NCBI RefSeq assembly: GCF_004000865.1
Contig: NZ_BIMB01000021.1
Location: forward strand, 1 to 64,000
DNA length: 64,000 nt
From: Paenibacillus elgii NBRC 100335
GTDB lineage: Bacteria > Bacillota > Bacilli > Paenibacillales > NBRC-103111
Direction of reading: 5' to 3'
Shown here: piece after piece, positions 9,339-18,216 of the stretch
How positions within the stretch are numbered: the stretch's first letter is position 1
Layout of the letters: every line of letters starts with the position of its first letter
Notes under the pieces: model-generated
The model's input: only the letters and a program-made list of their open reading frames with translations
The model's database searches: none
Told to the model about the DNA's origin: nothing
Program-made: the position numbers and the translations under genes

Positions 9339-10622
9339 CTAAAACGCCAGCCGTCCATCCCGGACGACGACCTTCCCGCCTTTGACGACCGTATCGACGT
9401 GGTTGATGCCGAAATGATACGGCACATACGCCAGATTGGCCGCATCGAAAATGACCAGATCGGCCTGCTTGCCCGGCACCAGGCTGCCGACCCGGTCGCC
9501 GCGCCCAATGGCGTGCGCCGCGTTGACGGTCACGGCCGTCAGCACTTCTTCTGGCGTCAGCCCGAGGTTCAGGCAACCGAGCGTCATCACGAGCTGGATC
9601 GACTCCGTCGGCGAGCTGCCGGGGTTGTAGTCGGTCGACAGCGCGACGGCGAGGCCGAGCTCGATCATGCGGCGCGCGCGGGCATGCTGCTTCAGCCGCA
9701 GGTTGAACGAGGTCGCCGGCAGGCAGACGGCGATCACGCCCGCATCGCGCATCGCCTCGAATCCGGCGTCGGTCGCGGCCAGCAGATGCTCGGCGGAGAT
9801 GCAGCCGAGCTTGCCCGCAAGCTCCGCGCCGCCGAGCGGCTCGATCTCGTCGGCGTGGATTTTCACGCCGAAGCCGAGCGCCTTGGCCGCTGCGAGAATC
9901 TCCTCGGACTCTTCGGGCGAGAACACGCCGTGCTCGCAGAACACGTCGCAGAATTCGGCCAGTCCGAGGCGCTTCACCTCCGGCAGCATTTCGTGGATGA
10001 CGAGCTTCACGTAATCGGCCGAGCGGCCCTTATATTCCTCGGGTACCATGTGCGCGCCCATGAACGTCGAGACAAGCTCGACCGGATGCGCTTCGTTCAG
10101 CCGCTTCGTCACCTGAAGCTGCTTCAGCTCGTCCTCCAGCGTGAGGCCGTAGCCGCTCTTGGCCTCGCAAGTCGTCACGCCCTGCAGCAGCAGCGTATCG
10201 AGGCTGCGCTTCGCCTTGGCGTACAGCTCGTCTTCCGTCGCCGACCGCGTGGCACGGACCGTGCTCAGAATGCCGCCACCCTGCGCCAAAATTTCCAAAT
10301 ACGTCGCGCCCTGCAGCTTCATCGCTAACTCGTGTTCGCGCGAGCCGCCGTGCACCAGATGCGTGTGTGGGTCGACCAGACCCGGCGTCACCAAGCGGCC
10401 ACGGGCATCAAGCTCCTGCGCGACCGGCAGGCCCGCAATCTGCGCGCGCACGTCGGCTTCGAGGCCTGCAGCGACAATAACGCCGTCGTGTATGGCTACG
10501 GCGCCTCCTTTTACAACGGGCACGTCCGCCATCCGGCTGCCTGTGCGCGCCCCCGCTTCTCCCGCCATCGTAATCAGCTCGCCGATATGGTGCACGAGCA
10601 AATCGATCCGTTGTTGTTCCAT
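9339..10622 (-). CDS. hutI: Imidazolonepropionase
   Basis: 427 residues, full length for the family. It hydrolyses 4-imidazolone-5-propionate to N-formimino-L-glutamate, the third step of histidine breakdown, in the cytoplasm. Amidohydrolase metal motifs are present: VDPHTHLVHGGSREHE near residue 80, KIHADEIEPLGGAELA for the middle His, and LSTDYNPGSSPTESIQ for the last Asp. The substrate loop GATYLEILAQGGGILSTV is also present. It is the last gene of the hutG-hutU-hutI run, 160 bp after hutU, and is followed by a strong terminator. Confidence 0.95.
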   Translation of the reverse strand: MEQQRIDLLVHHIGELITMAGEAGARTGSRMADVPVVKGGAVAIHDGVIVAAGLEADVRAQIAGLPVAQELDARGRLVTPGLVDPHTHLVHGGSREHELAMKLQGATYLEILAQGGGILSTVRATRSATEDELYAKAKRSLDTLLLQGVTTCEAKSGYGLTLEDELKQLQVTKRLNEAHPVELVSTFMGAHMVPEEYKGRSADYVKLVIHEMLPEVKRLGLAEFCDVFCEHGVFSPEESEEILAAAKALGFGVKIHADEIEPLGGAELAGKLGCISAEHLLAATDAGFEAMRDAGVIAVCLPATSFNLRLKQHARARRMIELGLAVALSTDYNPGSSPTESIQLVMTLGCLNLGLTPEEVLTAVTVNAAHAIGRGDRVGSLVPGKQADLVIFDAANLAYVPYHFGINHVDTVVKGGKVVVRDGRLAF

Positions 10623-10783
10623 CCTTCATCACCTCGACAAAGTCGTCCGACCGATATCGTTCGGGCCGGACGGAATATGGCAGCATGCGGTTCACACGGT
10701 CCGCCGGCTTCCCGGCGGATACGGTGACCGCAGCTTACTACGCTTTATTCAGCCGGTTGGCTCGTAGCGCCAGCCACGCCTGC

Positions 10784-12442
10784 TTAAATCCCCAGCATCG
10801 GCACGCGAACGCCGCGTTCTTTGGCCGTCTGTATCGCCAGATCGTAGCCTGCGTCCGCATGACGGATAACTCCCATGCCCGGGTCCGTGTTCAGCACGCG
10901 GGACAACCGCTCTTCCGCTTCCTGGGAGCCGTCCGCGACGACGACCATGCCGGCGTGGAGCGAGTAGCCCATGCCTACGCCGCCGCCGTGATGCACCGAG
11001 ACCCAGCTTGCGCCGGACGCCGTATTCACGAGCGCGTTCAGGATCGCCCAGTCGCCAACCACGTCGCTGCCGTCCTTCATCGCTTCCGTCTCGCGGTTCG
11101 GCGAGGCGACGGAACCGCAGTCGAGGTGGTCGCGGCCGATGACGATCGGCGCGGACAGCTCGCCGCTGCGTACCATCTCGTTGATGGCGAGCCCCATCTT
11201 CACGCGCTCGCCGTAGCCAAGCCAGCAGATCCGTGACGGCAAACCTTGGAAGGCCACTTTCTCGCGCGCCATTCCGATCCAACGGCGCAGGTGCTCGTTT
11301 TCCGGGAACAGCTTGAGCACAAGCTCGTCGGTCTTGTAGATGTCCTCCGGATCGCCGGACAGCGCGGCCCAGCGGAACGGTCCTTTGCCTTCACAGAACA
11401 GCGGGCGGATGTACGCCGGCACGAAGCCCGGGAAGTTGAACGCGTCCTTCACGCCTTCGTCGAGAGCGACCTGACGGATGTTGTTGCCGTAGTCGAACAC
11501 GACGGAGCCCAGCTTTTGCAGATCGAGCATCGCCTGTACATGGACCGCCATCGACTGCTTCGACAAGCGGACGTATTCCGCCGGATTGCCCGCGCGCAGC
11601 TCCGTCGCCGCTTCCAGCGAGTAGCCCGCAGGCACGTAGCCGTTCAGCGGATCGTGCGCCGACGTCTGGTCGGTGACGAAATCCGGCACGATGCCTCGGC
11701 GTACGAATTCCGGGAAAATTTCCGCCGCGTTGCCGACGAGACCGATCGCGAGCGGACGACCCTGCTCCTGCGCCTCGCGGGCCAGCTTGAGCGCTTCGTC
11801 CAGATCGTGCACCATCACGTCGCAATAACGTGTATCGATCCGGCGCTGAATGCGCGTCGCGTCGACGTCGACCCCGATGACGACGCCTTCGTTCATCGTG
11901 ACAGCCAGCGGCTGCGCCCCGCCCATGCCGCCGAGACCCGCGGTCAGCGTTAGCGTCCCGCGCAGCGTGCCGTTCGCATGCTGCCGCGCCGCTTCGGCGA
12001 ACGTTTCGTACGTGCCCTGCAGAATGCCCTGCGTGCCGATGTAAATCCAGCTGCCCGCCGTCATTTGCCCGTACATCATCAGTCCTTTTTTATCCAGCTC
12101 ATGGAACGTATCCCAGTTTGCAAAAGCCGGCACGATCACGGAGTTGGAGATAAGCACGCGCGGCGCCTGGCTGTGGGTTTTGAAAATGCCGACCGGCTTG
12201 CCGGACTGCACGAGCAGCGTTTCGTCCGCTTCGAGCTCCGTCAGGCACTCGACGATTTTGTCGTACGCTTCCCAGTTGCGGGCCGCCTTGCCGATCCCGC
12301 CGTAAACGACGAGGTCCTCCGGCCGCTCGGCCACCTCCGGGTCCAGGTTGTTCATCAGCATGCGCAGCACCGCTTCCTGCTGCCATCCTTTGGCCGTCAG
12401 CTTCGTGCCTCGCGGCGCGCGAATCGTACGTTTATTTTCCAT
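10784..12442 (-). CDS. hutU: Urocanate hydratase
   Basis: 552 residues, normal for the family. It adds water to urocanate to give imidazolonepropionate, using tightly bound NAD+. Key segments seen are the NAD site ([20 protein letters not shown]), [17 protein letters not shown], the active-site Cys in [20 protein letters not shown], and [17 protein letters not shown]. An AGGGGAG ribosome site precedes the ATG. It lies 27 bp after hutG and is clearly co-transcribed. Confidence 0.96.
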   Translation of the reverse strand: MENKRTIRAPRGTKLTAKGWQQEAVLRMLMNNLDPEVAERPEDLVVYGGIGKAARNWEAYDKIVECLTELEADETLLVQSGKPVGIFKTHSQAPRVLISNSVIVPAFANWDTFHELDKKGLMMYGQMTAGSWIYIGTQGILQGTYETFAEAARQHANGTLRGTLTLTAGLGGMGGAQPLAVTMNEGVVIGVDVDATRIQRRIDTRYCDVMVHDLDEALKLAREAQEQGRPLAIGLVGNAAEIFPEFVRRGIVPDFVTDQTSAHDPLNGYVPAGYSLEAATELRAGNPAEYVRLSKQSMAVHVQAMLDLQKLGSVVFDYGNNIRQVALDEGVKDAFNFPGFVPAYIRPLFCEGKGPFRWAALSGDPEDIYKTDELVLKLFPENEHLRRWIGMAREKVAFQGLPSRICWLGYGERVKMGLAINEMVRSGELSAPIVIGRDHLDCGSVASPNRETEAMKDGSDVVGDWAILNALVNTASGASWVSVHHGGGVGMGYSLHAGMVVVADGSQEAEERLSRVLNTDPGMGVIRHADAGYDLAIQTAKERGVRVPMLGI

Positions 12443-12469
12443 CGTAATCTCTCCCCTTAGGTTTCATCA

Positions 12470-13438
12470 TTAGCCGCGCTTCATCGTGCCGGCCAGAAAG
12501 TTAAGAATGACGTGCAGCGTCGTACGTACGGTCGCCCGGCGCGGGTCCTGCATCGGATCGACGCAGACGACATCGAAGCCCTTCACCTTCGGATGGCGGC
12601 CGAGCATGAACACCGCTTCCAGCAGCTGCCAGCTCGTCATCCCGGCGGGCACCATCGCCGGAACGCCCGGCGCATAGGCCTGATCCAGCACATCCATATC
12701 CACCGTGACATAGATCGCGTCGGTGCCGCTGCCGGCCACTTCAAGCGCCTGCGCGACGAACTTCTCCACGCCCTCCAGCGCGACCTGACGTGCCGTAAAC
12801 TGCGTAATTCCCTGCTCCCGCGCATAGTCGCGGTACGGCTTCGAATTCGCGAAGCTGTGCAGGCCGATCTGCGCGATATGCTTGCCTTCCACGGCGCCGG
12901 ATTCGATCAGGCCGCGGATCGGCGTGCCGTTGGACGGTCCGCCGTCCTGCAGGTTGCGCACGTCCATATGCGAATCGATCTGGACGATGCCGACCGGTCC
13001 GCCGATTTTGTTCCGGAACGCCTTGACGGACGGGCACGTGATCGAATGGTCGCCCCCGGCAATGATCGGGAACAAGTCCGGCAGCGCCTCGTACACGTTT
13101 GTCAGCCCCTGCTCGATGTTCGCATGGCAGCGCAGCAGGTCGGTGACGTGCATTTGAATATCGCCGAGATCGCGGGCGTTCAGCTCCTGCAGATCGACGT
13201 CGTGGTCGATGCTGTACGTCGTCACGTTCGCGAACAGCTCCCGCAGCGCATTCGGCGTCATCGACGCAGCGGACACGCTGATCGACGTCTTGGACAGCGG
13301 CACCCCGATGAAGCCGAAGTCGACCGGCGCTTCGCCGTCCCACGGCGTGAGCCACTGGGCTACCTTCGTCTCGAACCGGTCGCGCCAGTTCGACCGCCGC
13401 GCCAGCTCCGGTGGATTTAACAGATCAATCGTTTTCAC
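12470..13438 (-). CDS. hutG: Formimidoylglutamase, arginase/ureohydrolase family
   Basis: 322 residues of the ureohydrolase fold, with Mn-ligand motifs IIAGGDHSITCP, VQIDSHMDVRN and VTVDMDVLD. In this context it hydrolyses N-formimino-glutamate to glutamate and formamide, the last step of the pathway. The middle motif is DSHMD where many relatives have DAHxD; all metal-binding Asp/His are kept. From sequence alone an agmatinase-type activity could not be excluded, but the neighbours hutU and hutI make HutG the best call. It starts with GTG behind AAAGGAGG (spacing 7). Confidence 0.88.
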   Translation of the reverse strand: MKTIDLLNPPELARRSNWRDRFETKVAQWLTPWDGEAPVDFGFIGVPLSKTSISVSAASMTPNALRELFANVTTYSIDHDVDLQELNARDLGDIQMHVTDLLRCHANIEQGLTNVYEALPDLFPIIAGGDHSITCPSVKAFRNKIGGPVGIVQIDSHMDVRNLQDGGPSNGTPIRGLIESGAVEGKHIAQIGLHSFANSKPYRDYAREQGITQFTARQVALEGVEKFVAQALEVAGSGTDAIYVTVDMDVLDQAYAPGVPAMVPAGMTSWQLLEAVFMLGRHPKVKGFDVVCVDPMQDPRRATVRTTLHVILNFLAGTMKRG

Positions 13439-13555
13439 GCATATGCCTCCTTTTGCCTTAACGCGCGGATTCCGGCCGGCATCCCTGCCGCCAATGAACC
13501 CGCCGCTTAACCTCCTGTATGATTAACCGCATAGTAAGATTAGCCGCCTTAACGG

Positions 13556-14260
13556 TTAATGGCCCAAATAAGCCTGCTTGACGACATCCTGCGAGCGCAG
13601 ATTTTCGGCGGTGTCGTGATGGCTGATCTCGCCGTGCTCCAGCACGTAGCCGCGGTCCGCCACCGACAGCGCCATCGCCGCATTCTGCTCGATCAGCAGA
13701 ATCGTCAGCCCCTGACGCTTGATCGTCTTGATCGTCTCGAAGATTCCTTTGACGACGATCGGGGCCAGTCCCATCGACGGCTCGTCGAGGATAAGCAGCT
13801 TCGGCTTCGCCATCAGCGCCCGCCCGATCGCGAGCATCTGCTGCTCGCCGCCGCTCATCGTGCCGCCGAGCTGGGCCCGGCGCTCCGCCAGCCGCGGAAA
13901 CATCGCATAGATGGCGTCCATCTCCTGCTTTAGCTCGCCCTTGCTCGCTTTACGCGAATAAGTGCCCATGTGGAGATTTTGCTCCACCGTCAGCTTCGGA
14001 AAAATGCGCCGGCCTTCGGCCACCATCACGATGCCTGCCTCCACAAGTTTATGCGTCGGCTGGCCGATGATGTTTTTGCCTTGATACAGAATGGAGCCCT
14101 TCGAAGGGATGACTCCGCAAATGGCGTTCACGGTCGTCGTTTTCCCCGCGCCGTTCGAGCCGATCAGCGTCACCACCTCGCCCTGCTTGACCTCCAAAGA
14201 CAAGTTTCTCACGGCATGAATGCTGCCGTACGATACGTTCAGATTGCGGATCTCAAGCAA
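13556..14260 (-). CDS. livF: HAAT-family ABC transporter ATPase (LivF type)
   Basis: 234 residues. Walker A is GSNGAGKTT, the signature is TMSGGEQQMLAIGRAL, Walker B is LLILDEPSMGLAP and the H-loop is LLIEQN. The LivF subgroup is recognised by SYGSIHAV near the start, EGRRIFPKLTVEQNLHMG and the closing VKQAYLGH. It is the last gene of a five-gene importer and overlaps livG by 8 bp. The hut genes begin 118 bp downstream on the same strand. Confidence 0.92.
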   Translation of the reverse strand: MLEIRNLNVSYGSIHAVRNLSLEVKQGEVVTLIGSNGAGKTTTVNAICGVIPSKGSILYQGKNIIGQPTHKLVEAGIVMVAEGRRIFPKLTVEQNLHMGTYSRKASKGELKQEMDAIYAMFPRLAERRAQLGGTMSGGEQQMLAIGRALMAKPKLLILDEPSMGLAPIVVKGIFETIKTIKRQGLTILLIEQNAAMALSVADRGYVLEHGEISHHDTAENLRSQDVVKQAYLGH

Positions 14261-15041
14261 CGGGAATCCCCTCCTCGCTCTCCGTCTTGCCGATATACGC
14301 CTCGATGACCGCCGGACTGTTCATGATCTCGTGCGGGTCGCCGTCGGCGATCTTCTCGCCGTGGTCGAGCACCGCCACGCGATCGCACAGCTTGCATACC
14401 ATGCCGACGTTGTGCTCGATCAGAATCAGCGTCGTTCCGCTGCCCCGGATCGTACGGATCAGCGCTTCCATCTCGTGAACCTCCTGCCCGTTCATCCCGG
14501 CCGTCGGTTCGTCCAGCAGCAGCAGCTTGGGGCCGGAGACGAGCGCCCGGGCGATTTCCACCCGCCGCTGGTTGCCGTACGACAGGCTGCCCGCCTGCTC
14601 CTGCTCGAAGCCCCGCAACCCGACAAGCTCCAGTACCCGCAGGCTGGCCTCCGTCACCTCGTGCTCCTCCCGCTTGGCGGAGCCAAGGCCGAGTAGCGCC
14701 GACCAGAGCCCCGACCGCGTGCGGCCAAACATGCCGACCTTGACATTTTCCAGCACCGACTCGTCCTTCAGCAGCCGGATGTTCTGGAACGTCCGCGTCA
14801 TCCCTTGCTGCGCGATGCGAAACGGCTTCATGCCCTGGATCGGCCTGCCTTCGAACATAATCGATCCTTCGTTCGGCTGGTACAGTCCGGTCAAAATATT
14901 GAAGAACGTCGTCTTCCCGGCGCCGTTCGGGCCGATCAGGCCCAAAATCTCGCCCTGCTTCACCTCCAGGCTGACTCCGCTGACGGCAGTCAGGCCGCCG
15001 AACCGTTTCGTGATGCCTTCCACCTTAAGCACGGCCGCCAC
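14253..15041 (-). CDS. livG: HAAT-family ABC transporter ATPase (LivG type)
   Basis: 262 residues. Walker A is GPNGAGKTT, the signature is LSYGNQRRVEIARAL, Walker B is LLLLDEPTAGMN and the H-loop is LIEHNVG. The LivG hallmark GMTRTFQNIRLL is present. Together with LivF it energises the two permeases below. It overlaps livM by 17 bp and livF by 8 bp, so translation is tightly coupled. Confidence 0.93.
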   Translation of the reverse strand: MAAVLKVEGITKRFGGLTAVSGVSLEVKQGEILGLIGPNGAGKTTFFNILTGLYQPNEGSIMFEGRPIQGMKPFRIAQQGMTRTFQNIRLLKDESVLENVKVGMFGRTRSGLWSALLGLGSAKREEHEVTEASLRVLELVGLRGFEQEQAGSLSYGNQRRVEIARALVSGPKLLLLDEPTAGMNGQEVHEMEALIRTIRGSGTTLILIEHNVGMVCKLCDRVAVLDHGEKIADGDPHEIMNSPAVIEAYIGKTESEEGIPVA

Positions 15042-15948
15042 CTCCCTTGCCGCGCGGCTTCATCTTGATGCCCGTCTGCCCGAAAATCCCCTTCGGACGA
15101 TAGCGCATGACCAGAACCATCAGCAAACCGTAAAACATCATTTTGTACATATCGAGGTATTTCATATCGAACATTTGAAGGTCGAACAGCCGGAACAGCT
15201 CCGGGAGCAGGTACAGCAGCGAGACGCCGAACAATGTGCCGCGGATGCTTCCGAGGCCGCCGATTACGACCATGCTGAGCACCGTCGCCGAGACGGTAAA
15301 GCCGAACGAATCGGCGCTGAGGAACGATACTTTATGGGCGAACAGCGCGCCGGCCGCACCGGCGTAAGCTCCGCCGATCGCAAAGACCAGCACCTTGTAG
15401 TACGTCGTGTTGATACCCATCGAAGCCGCCACCGTCTCGTCCTCCCGGATGACCATCCAGGCGCGGCCGATCCGCGACCGCGTCATTTTGCGCAGCGCAT
15501 AGATGCCGACGAGCAGCATAATCAGAACGAACAACAGGTAGCCGACATTTTTCATCTCGATGCCGAAGAACGACAGCCCGGGAATCGAGTCGAGGCCGTA
15601 AGCGCCGCCGGTCAGCTCGGAGTTTTTGAAGTACGATTGGATGATGAGTCCGAGGCCAAGCGTCGTAATGGCGAGAAAATCTTCCCGCACCCGCAAGCTC
15701 GGCAGCCCGAGCACCGCACTGATGACGAAGGTAATGACAATGGCAAGCGCGATCGCCAGCCACGGGTTCAAGCCCGCTTTTACCGATAAAATCCCCGAAG
15801 CGTAAGCCCCGATGCCGAAGAACGCCCCGTGGCCCAGTGATACCTGGCCTGCGTAGCCGGTAATCAGATTCAAGCCGAGGCCGAGCAAAATATAGATGAT
15901 CAGAAAGACGACGATATCGACGTAGTAAGGGTTGAAGAGCGCATCCAT
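15025..15948 (-). CDS. livM: HAAT-family ABC transporter permease (LivM type)
   Basis: 307 residues with about nine membrane helices. It carries the LivM-type markers GLGLNLITGYAGQVSLGHGA near residue 25 and TRSRIGRAWMVIREDETVAAS, the EAA-like coupling loop with the ATPase. The C-terminal tail is basic and Gly-rich. It lies 8 bp after livH. Confidence 0.92.
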   Translation of the reverse strand: MDALFNPYYVDIVVFLIIYILLGLGLNLITGYAGQVSLGHGAFFGIGAYASGILSVKAGLNPWLAIALAIVITFVISAVLGLPSLRVREDFLAITTLGLGLIIQSYFKNSELTGGAYGLDSIPGLSFFGIEMKNVGYLLFVLIMLLVGIYALRKMTRSRIGRAWMVIREDETVAASMGINTTYYKVLVFAIGGAYAGAAGALFAHKVSFLSADSFGFTVSATVLSMVVIGGLGSIRGTLFGVSLLYLLPELFRLFDLQMFDMKYLDMYKMMFYGLLMVLVMRYRPKGIFGQTGIKMKPRGKGGGGRA

Positions 15949-15956
15949 ATGATCAC

Positions 15957-16838
15957 CTACACTTTATCGACGTTCTTCCCGAACAGGCCGGACGGCTTGA
16001 AGAGAAGAATGACGATCAGAATAATAAACGCGATGGCGTCCTTGTCGATCACCATGCCGGTCATGAACCCGTCGCTCAGCGATTCGACGACGCCGAGAAT
16101 CAGGCCGCCGATAATCGTGCCGGGAATCGAGCCGAGGCCGCCGAGCACCACGACGCAGAACGCCTTGAGCCCCGGAATTGCGCCCATCGACGGGAATAGC
16201 GAGTTGAAGTTCCACGCGACGAGCACGCCTGCGGCGGCTGCCAGCGCCGAGCCGATAACGAACGTGACCGAGATGACGCGGTTCACGTTGACGCCCATCA
16301 GCGAAGCGGCCCGCGTGTCCTGCGCCGTTGCCTGAATGGCGAGGCCCATCTTCGTAAACTTCAGGAAGGCGTACAGCAAGCCGAGTCCGACAATGCCGGC
16401 CGCGATGATGTATAGCTTCGTATTCGTAAGCGAAATCGATTGGGTGAGGTTCACGACCGATACTTCGATGCCCGTCTCGGGGAACGCCTGCGTATCCGAC
16501 GTGAAGACGATTTGGAACAGGTTTTCGAGAAAAATGCCGACCCCGATCCCGCTGATCAGCGTGGTGATGGGGTGAGCGCCGCGCAGCGGACGGTAGGCGA
16601 ACCGTTCGACCGCCATCCCGGCGATAGCCGAGATCACCATGGCGAACACGATGGCCGCCAGGAACGGCAGGTGCAGGTACGTGATGCCGATCATCGCCGC
16701 GAACGCGCCGATCATGTAGATGACGCCGTGCGCGAAGTGCAGCAGCTTCAGGACGCCGTATACCATCGTTAGGCCGACGGCGATCAAGATGTAGATGAAC
16801 CCGAGCGATATGCCGTTAAGCAGCTGTTGCAGCAGCAT
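15957..16838 (-). CDS. livH: HAAT-family ABC transporter permease (LivH type)
   Basis: 293 residues, about eight helices. Markers are NGISLGFIYILIAVGLTMVY at the start, LLHFAHGVIYMIGAF, the coupling loop FTKMGLAIQATAQDTRAASL, and LGGLGSIPGTIIGGL. It forms the membrane channel with LivM. The gene begins about 90 bp after livJ, with a weak hairpin in the gap. Confidence 0.93.
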   Translation of the reverse strand: MLLQQLLNGISLGFIYILIAVGLTMVYGVLKLLHFAHGVIYMIGAFAAMIGITYLHLPFLAAIVFAMVISAIAGMAVERFAYRPLRGAHPITTLISGIGVGIFLENLFQIVFTSDTQAFPETGIEVSVVNLTQSISLTNTKLYIIAAGIVGLGLLYAFLKFTKMGLAIQATAQDTRAASLMGVNVNRVISVTFVIGSALAAAAGVLVAWNFNSLFPSMGAIPGLKAFCVVVLGGLGSIPGTIIGGLILGVVESLSDGFMTGMVIDKDAIAFIILIVILLFKPSGLFGKNVDKV

Positions 16839-16876
16839 AAGCCGTTCTTCACTCCTTTCCGTGGAGGTCGCGGGAT

Positions 16877-16906
16877 AAGAAAGGAGACCCCAAGGGCCTC
16901 CTCCCT
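16877..16906 (-). terminator. Weak attenuator-type hairpin between livJ and livH
   Basis: On the minus strand GGAGGCCC and GGGTCTCC pair with one mismatch around TTGG, followed by TTTCTT. Partial terminators after binding-protein genes are common and raise the binding protein over the membrane subunits. Confidence 0.45.
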
Positions 16907-16930
16907 TTGCCTTTGACCAACTGATTGTTC

Positions 16931-18109
16931 TTAGTTGTACATTTGCGATTTCACGAATTGGAATTTGCCGTCCTTCACGGTCATAAAGATGACCGGTTTC
17001 ATGACCTCATGGTCGGTGCGGAAGCGGATTTGGCCCGAGGTGCCTTCCAGCTCACTCGTCTCGTTGATGGCCTGCTTCAGCTTTTCCTTGTCGGTACCTG
17101 CTTTCTTCATCGCTTCGAGGATCACCATCGCGGCGTCATAGCTTTGCGAAGACAGCATGTCCGGCTCGCCTTTGTACTTGTCGTGCCATGCTTTGACGAA
17201 CTTCTGGACTACAGGGCGGTTGTCGGTCGTGTAGAACGACGTAGTGAAGGTGGAGCCTTCCGTATTCGATTTTCCAAGCTCCAAATATTTCGGCGAATCG
17301 AAGCCGTCCACACCGAGGAGCTGCGCGTTAATGCCGCTTTCCTTCGCCTGCTTCACGATCGCGGCCGCTTCGTTGTAATAGGCGACCACATACAGGGCGT
17401 CCGGATTCGTCGCTTTGACCGCCGTCAGCACGGAGCTGAAATCTTTGTCGCCCATCTTGTGTGGGCGGTCGATCGCGATTTTCGCGCCGAGCTTCTCGAC
17501 GTTTTCTTTGAACGACGTGTAGATCGATTTGCCGTAGTCGTTGTCGACGTACAGAACGGCAATGTTTTTCTTCTTCAGATCGTTCACCGCATATTCAGCC
17601 ATCGCTCGGCCCTGCACCGGCCCCGTATAGATGACCCGGTTCACGTAATCGCCGCCCTTGGTCGCATCCGGATGCACCGCATAAGCGACGACCATCGGCA
17701 CCTTCAGCTCCTGCACCTTCGCCGCCGCCGTCTTGGTCGGGCCGCTGTAAGCGCCGCCGACGAGCGCCGTCACTTTATCGTTGTTCACGAGCTTCTGCAC
17801 CGCTTTGATCGCTTCCTCCGGCTTGCCCTGATCGTCTTCCGCCACGAGCTCGACCTTCTTGCCGTTGATGCCGCCGGACGCGTTGTATTGCTCGACCGCC
17901 AGCATCGCCGCATCGCGGCTGTGCGTGCCGTCCGTCGCCGTCGGCCCGGTCAGCGGACCGAACCAGCCGATCTTGATCGCGTCGCCCGACCCTTCTTTGG
18001 AAGCGCCTCCATTTGCCGAAGAAGAAGTCGCCCCCCCACCGCTTGCGCAGCCGCTGAGCAGGAATGTAGTCATCATGACGCTTGCTGCAAACATCGAAAA
18101 CCGTTTCAT
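16931..18109 (-). CDS. livJ: HAAT-family substrate-binding lipoprotein (LivJ type)
   Basis: 392 residues with a lipoprotein signal (FLLSGC lipobox near residue 21) and a Ser/Gly-rich linker. The type I binding fold follows: IKIGWFGPLTGPTATDG, VALVGGAYSGPTKTAAAKV, VLYVDNDYGKSIYTSF. The family binds branched-chain amino acids, but also amides, urea and aromatic compounds. Because the operon continues into hutGUI, the ligand may be histidine or urocanate (inference). AAGGGGG precedes the ATG. Confidence 0.9.
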   Translation of the reverse strand: MKRFSMFAASVMMTTFLLSGCASGGGATSSSANGGASKEGSGDAIKIGWFGPLTGPTATDGTHSRDAAMLAVEQYNASGGINGKKVELVAEDDQGKPEEAIKAVQKLVNNDKVTALVGGAYSGPTKTAAAKVQELKVPMVVAYAVHPDATKGGDYVNRVIYTGPVQGRAMAEYAVNDLKKKNIAVLYVDNDYGKSIYTSFKENVEKLGAKIAIDRPHKMGDKDFSSVLTAVKATNPDALYVVAYYNEAAAIVKQAKESGINAQLLGVDGFDSPKYLELGKSNTEGSTFTTSFYTTDNRPVVQKFVKAWHDKYKGEPDMLSSQSYDAAMVILEAMKKAGTDKEKLKQAINETSELEGTSGQIRFRTDHEVMKPVIFMTVKDGKFQFVKSQMYN

Positions 18110-18175
18110 CTTGAAGTGCCCCCTTTTGCTGTATGTGAATGAAGTGTGAACTTTTCCGGTGCACTCCTATCGTAC

Positions 18176-18191
18176 TTGTAAACGCTTTCGA
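18176..18191. promoter_or_regulatory. Candidate cre site (CcpA operator) upstream of livJ
   Basis: TTGTAAACGCTTTCG at 18176-18190 fits the Bacillus cre pattern WTGNAANCGNWNNCW at 14 of 15 positions. The complementary reading at 18177-18191 also fits at 14 of 15. It sits about 70 bp before the livJ start, where catabolite repression of the liv-hut block would act. The CcpA role is inferred. Confidence 0.5.
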
Positions 18192-18216
18192 AAGCACTAG
18201 TGAATTTTGCGAAAGT

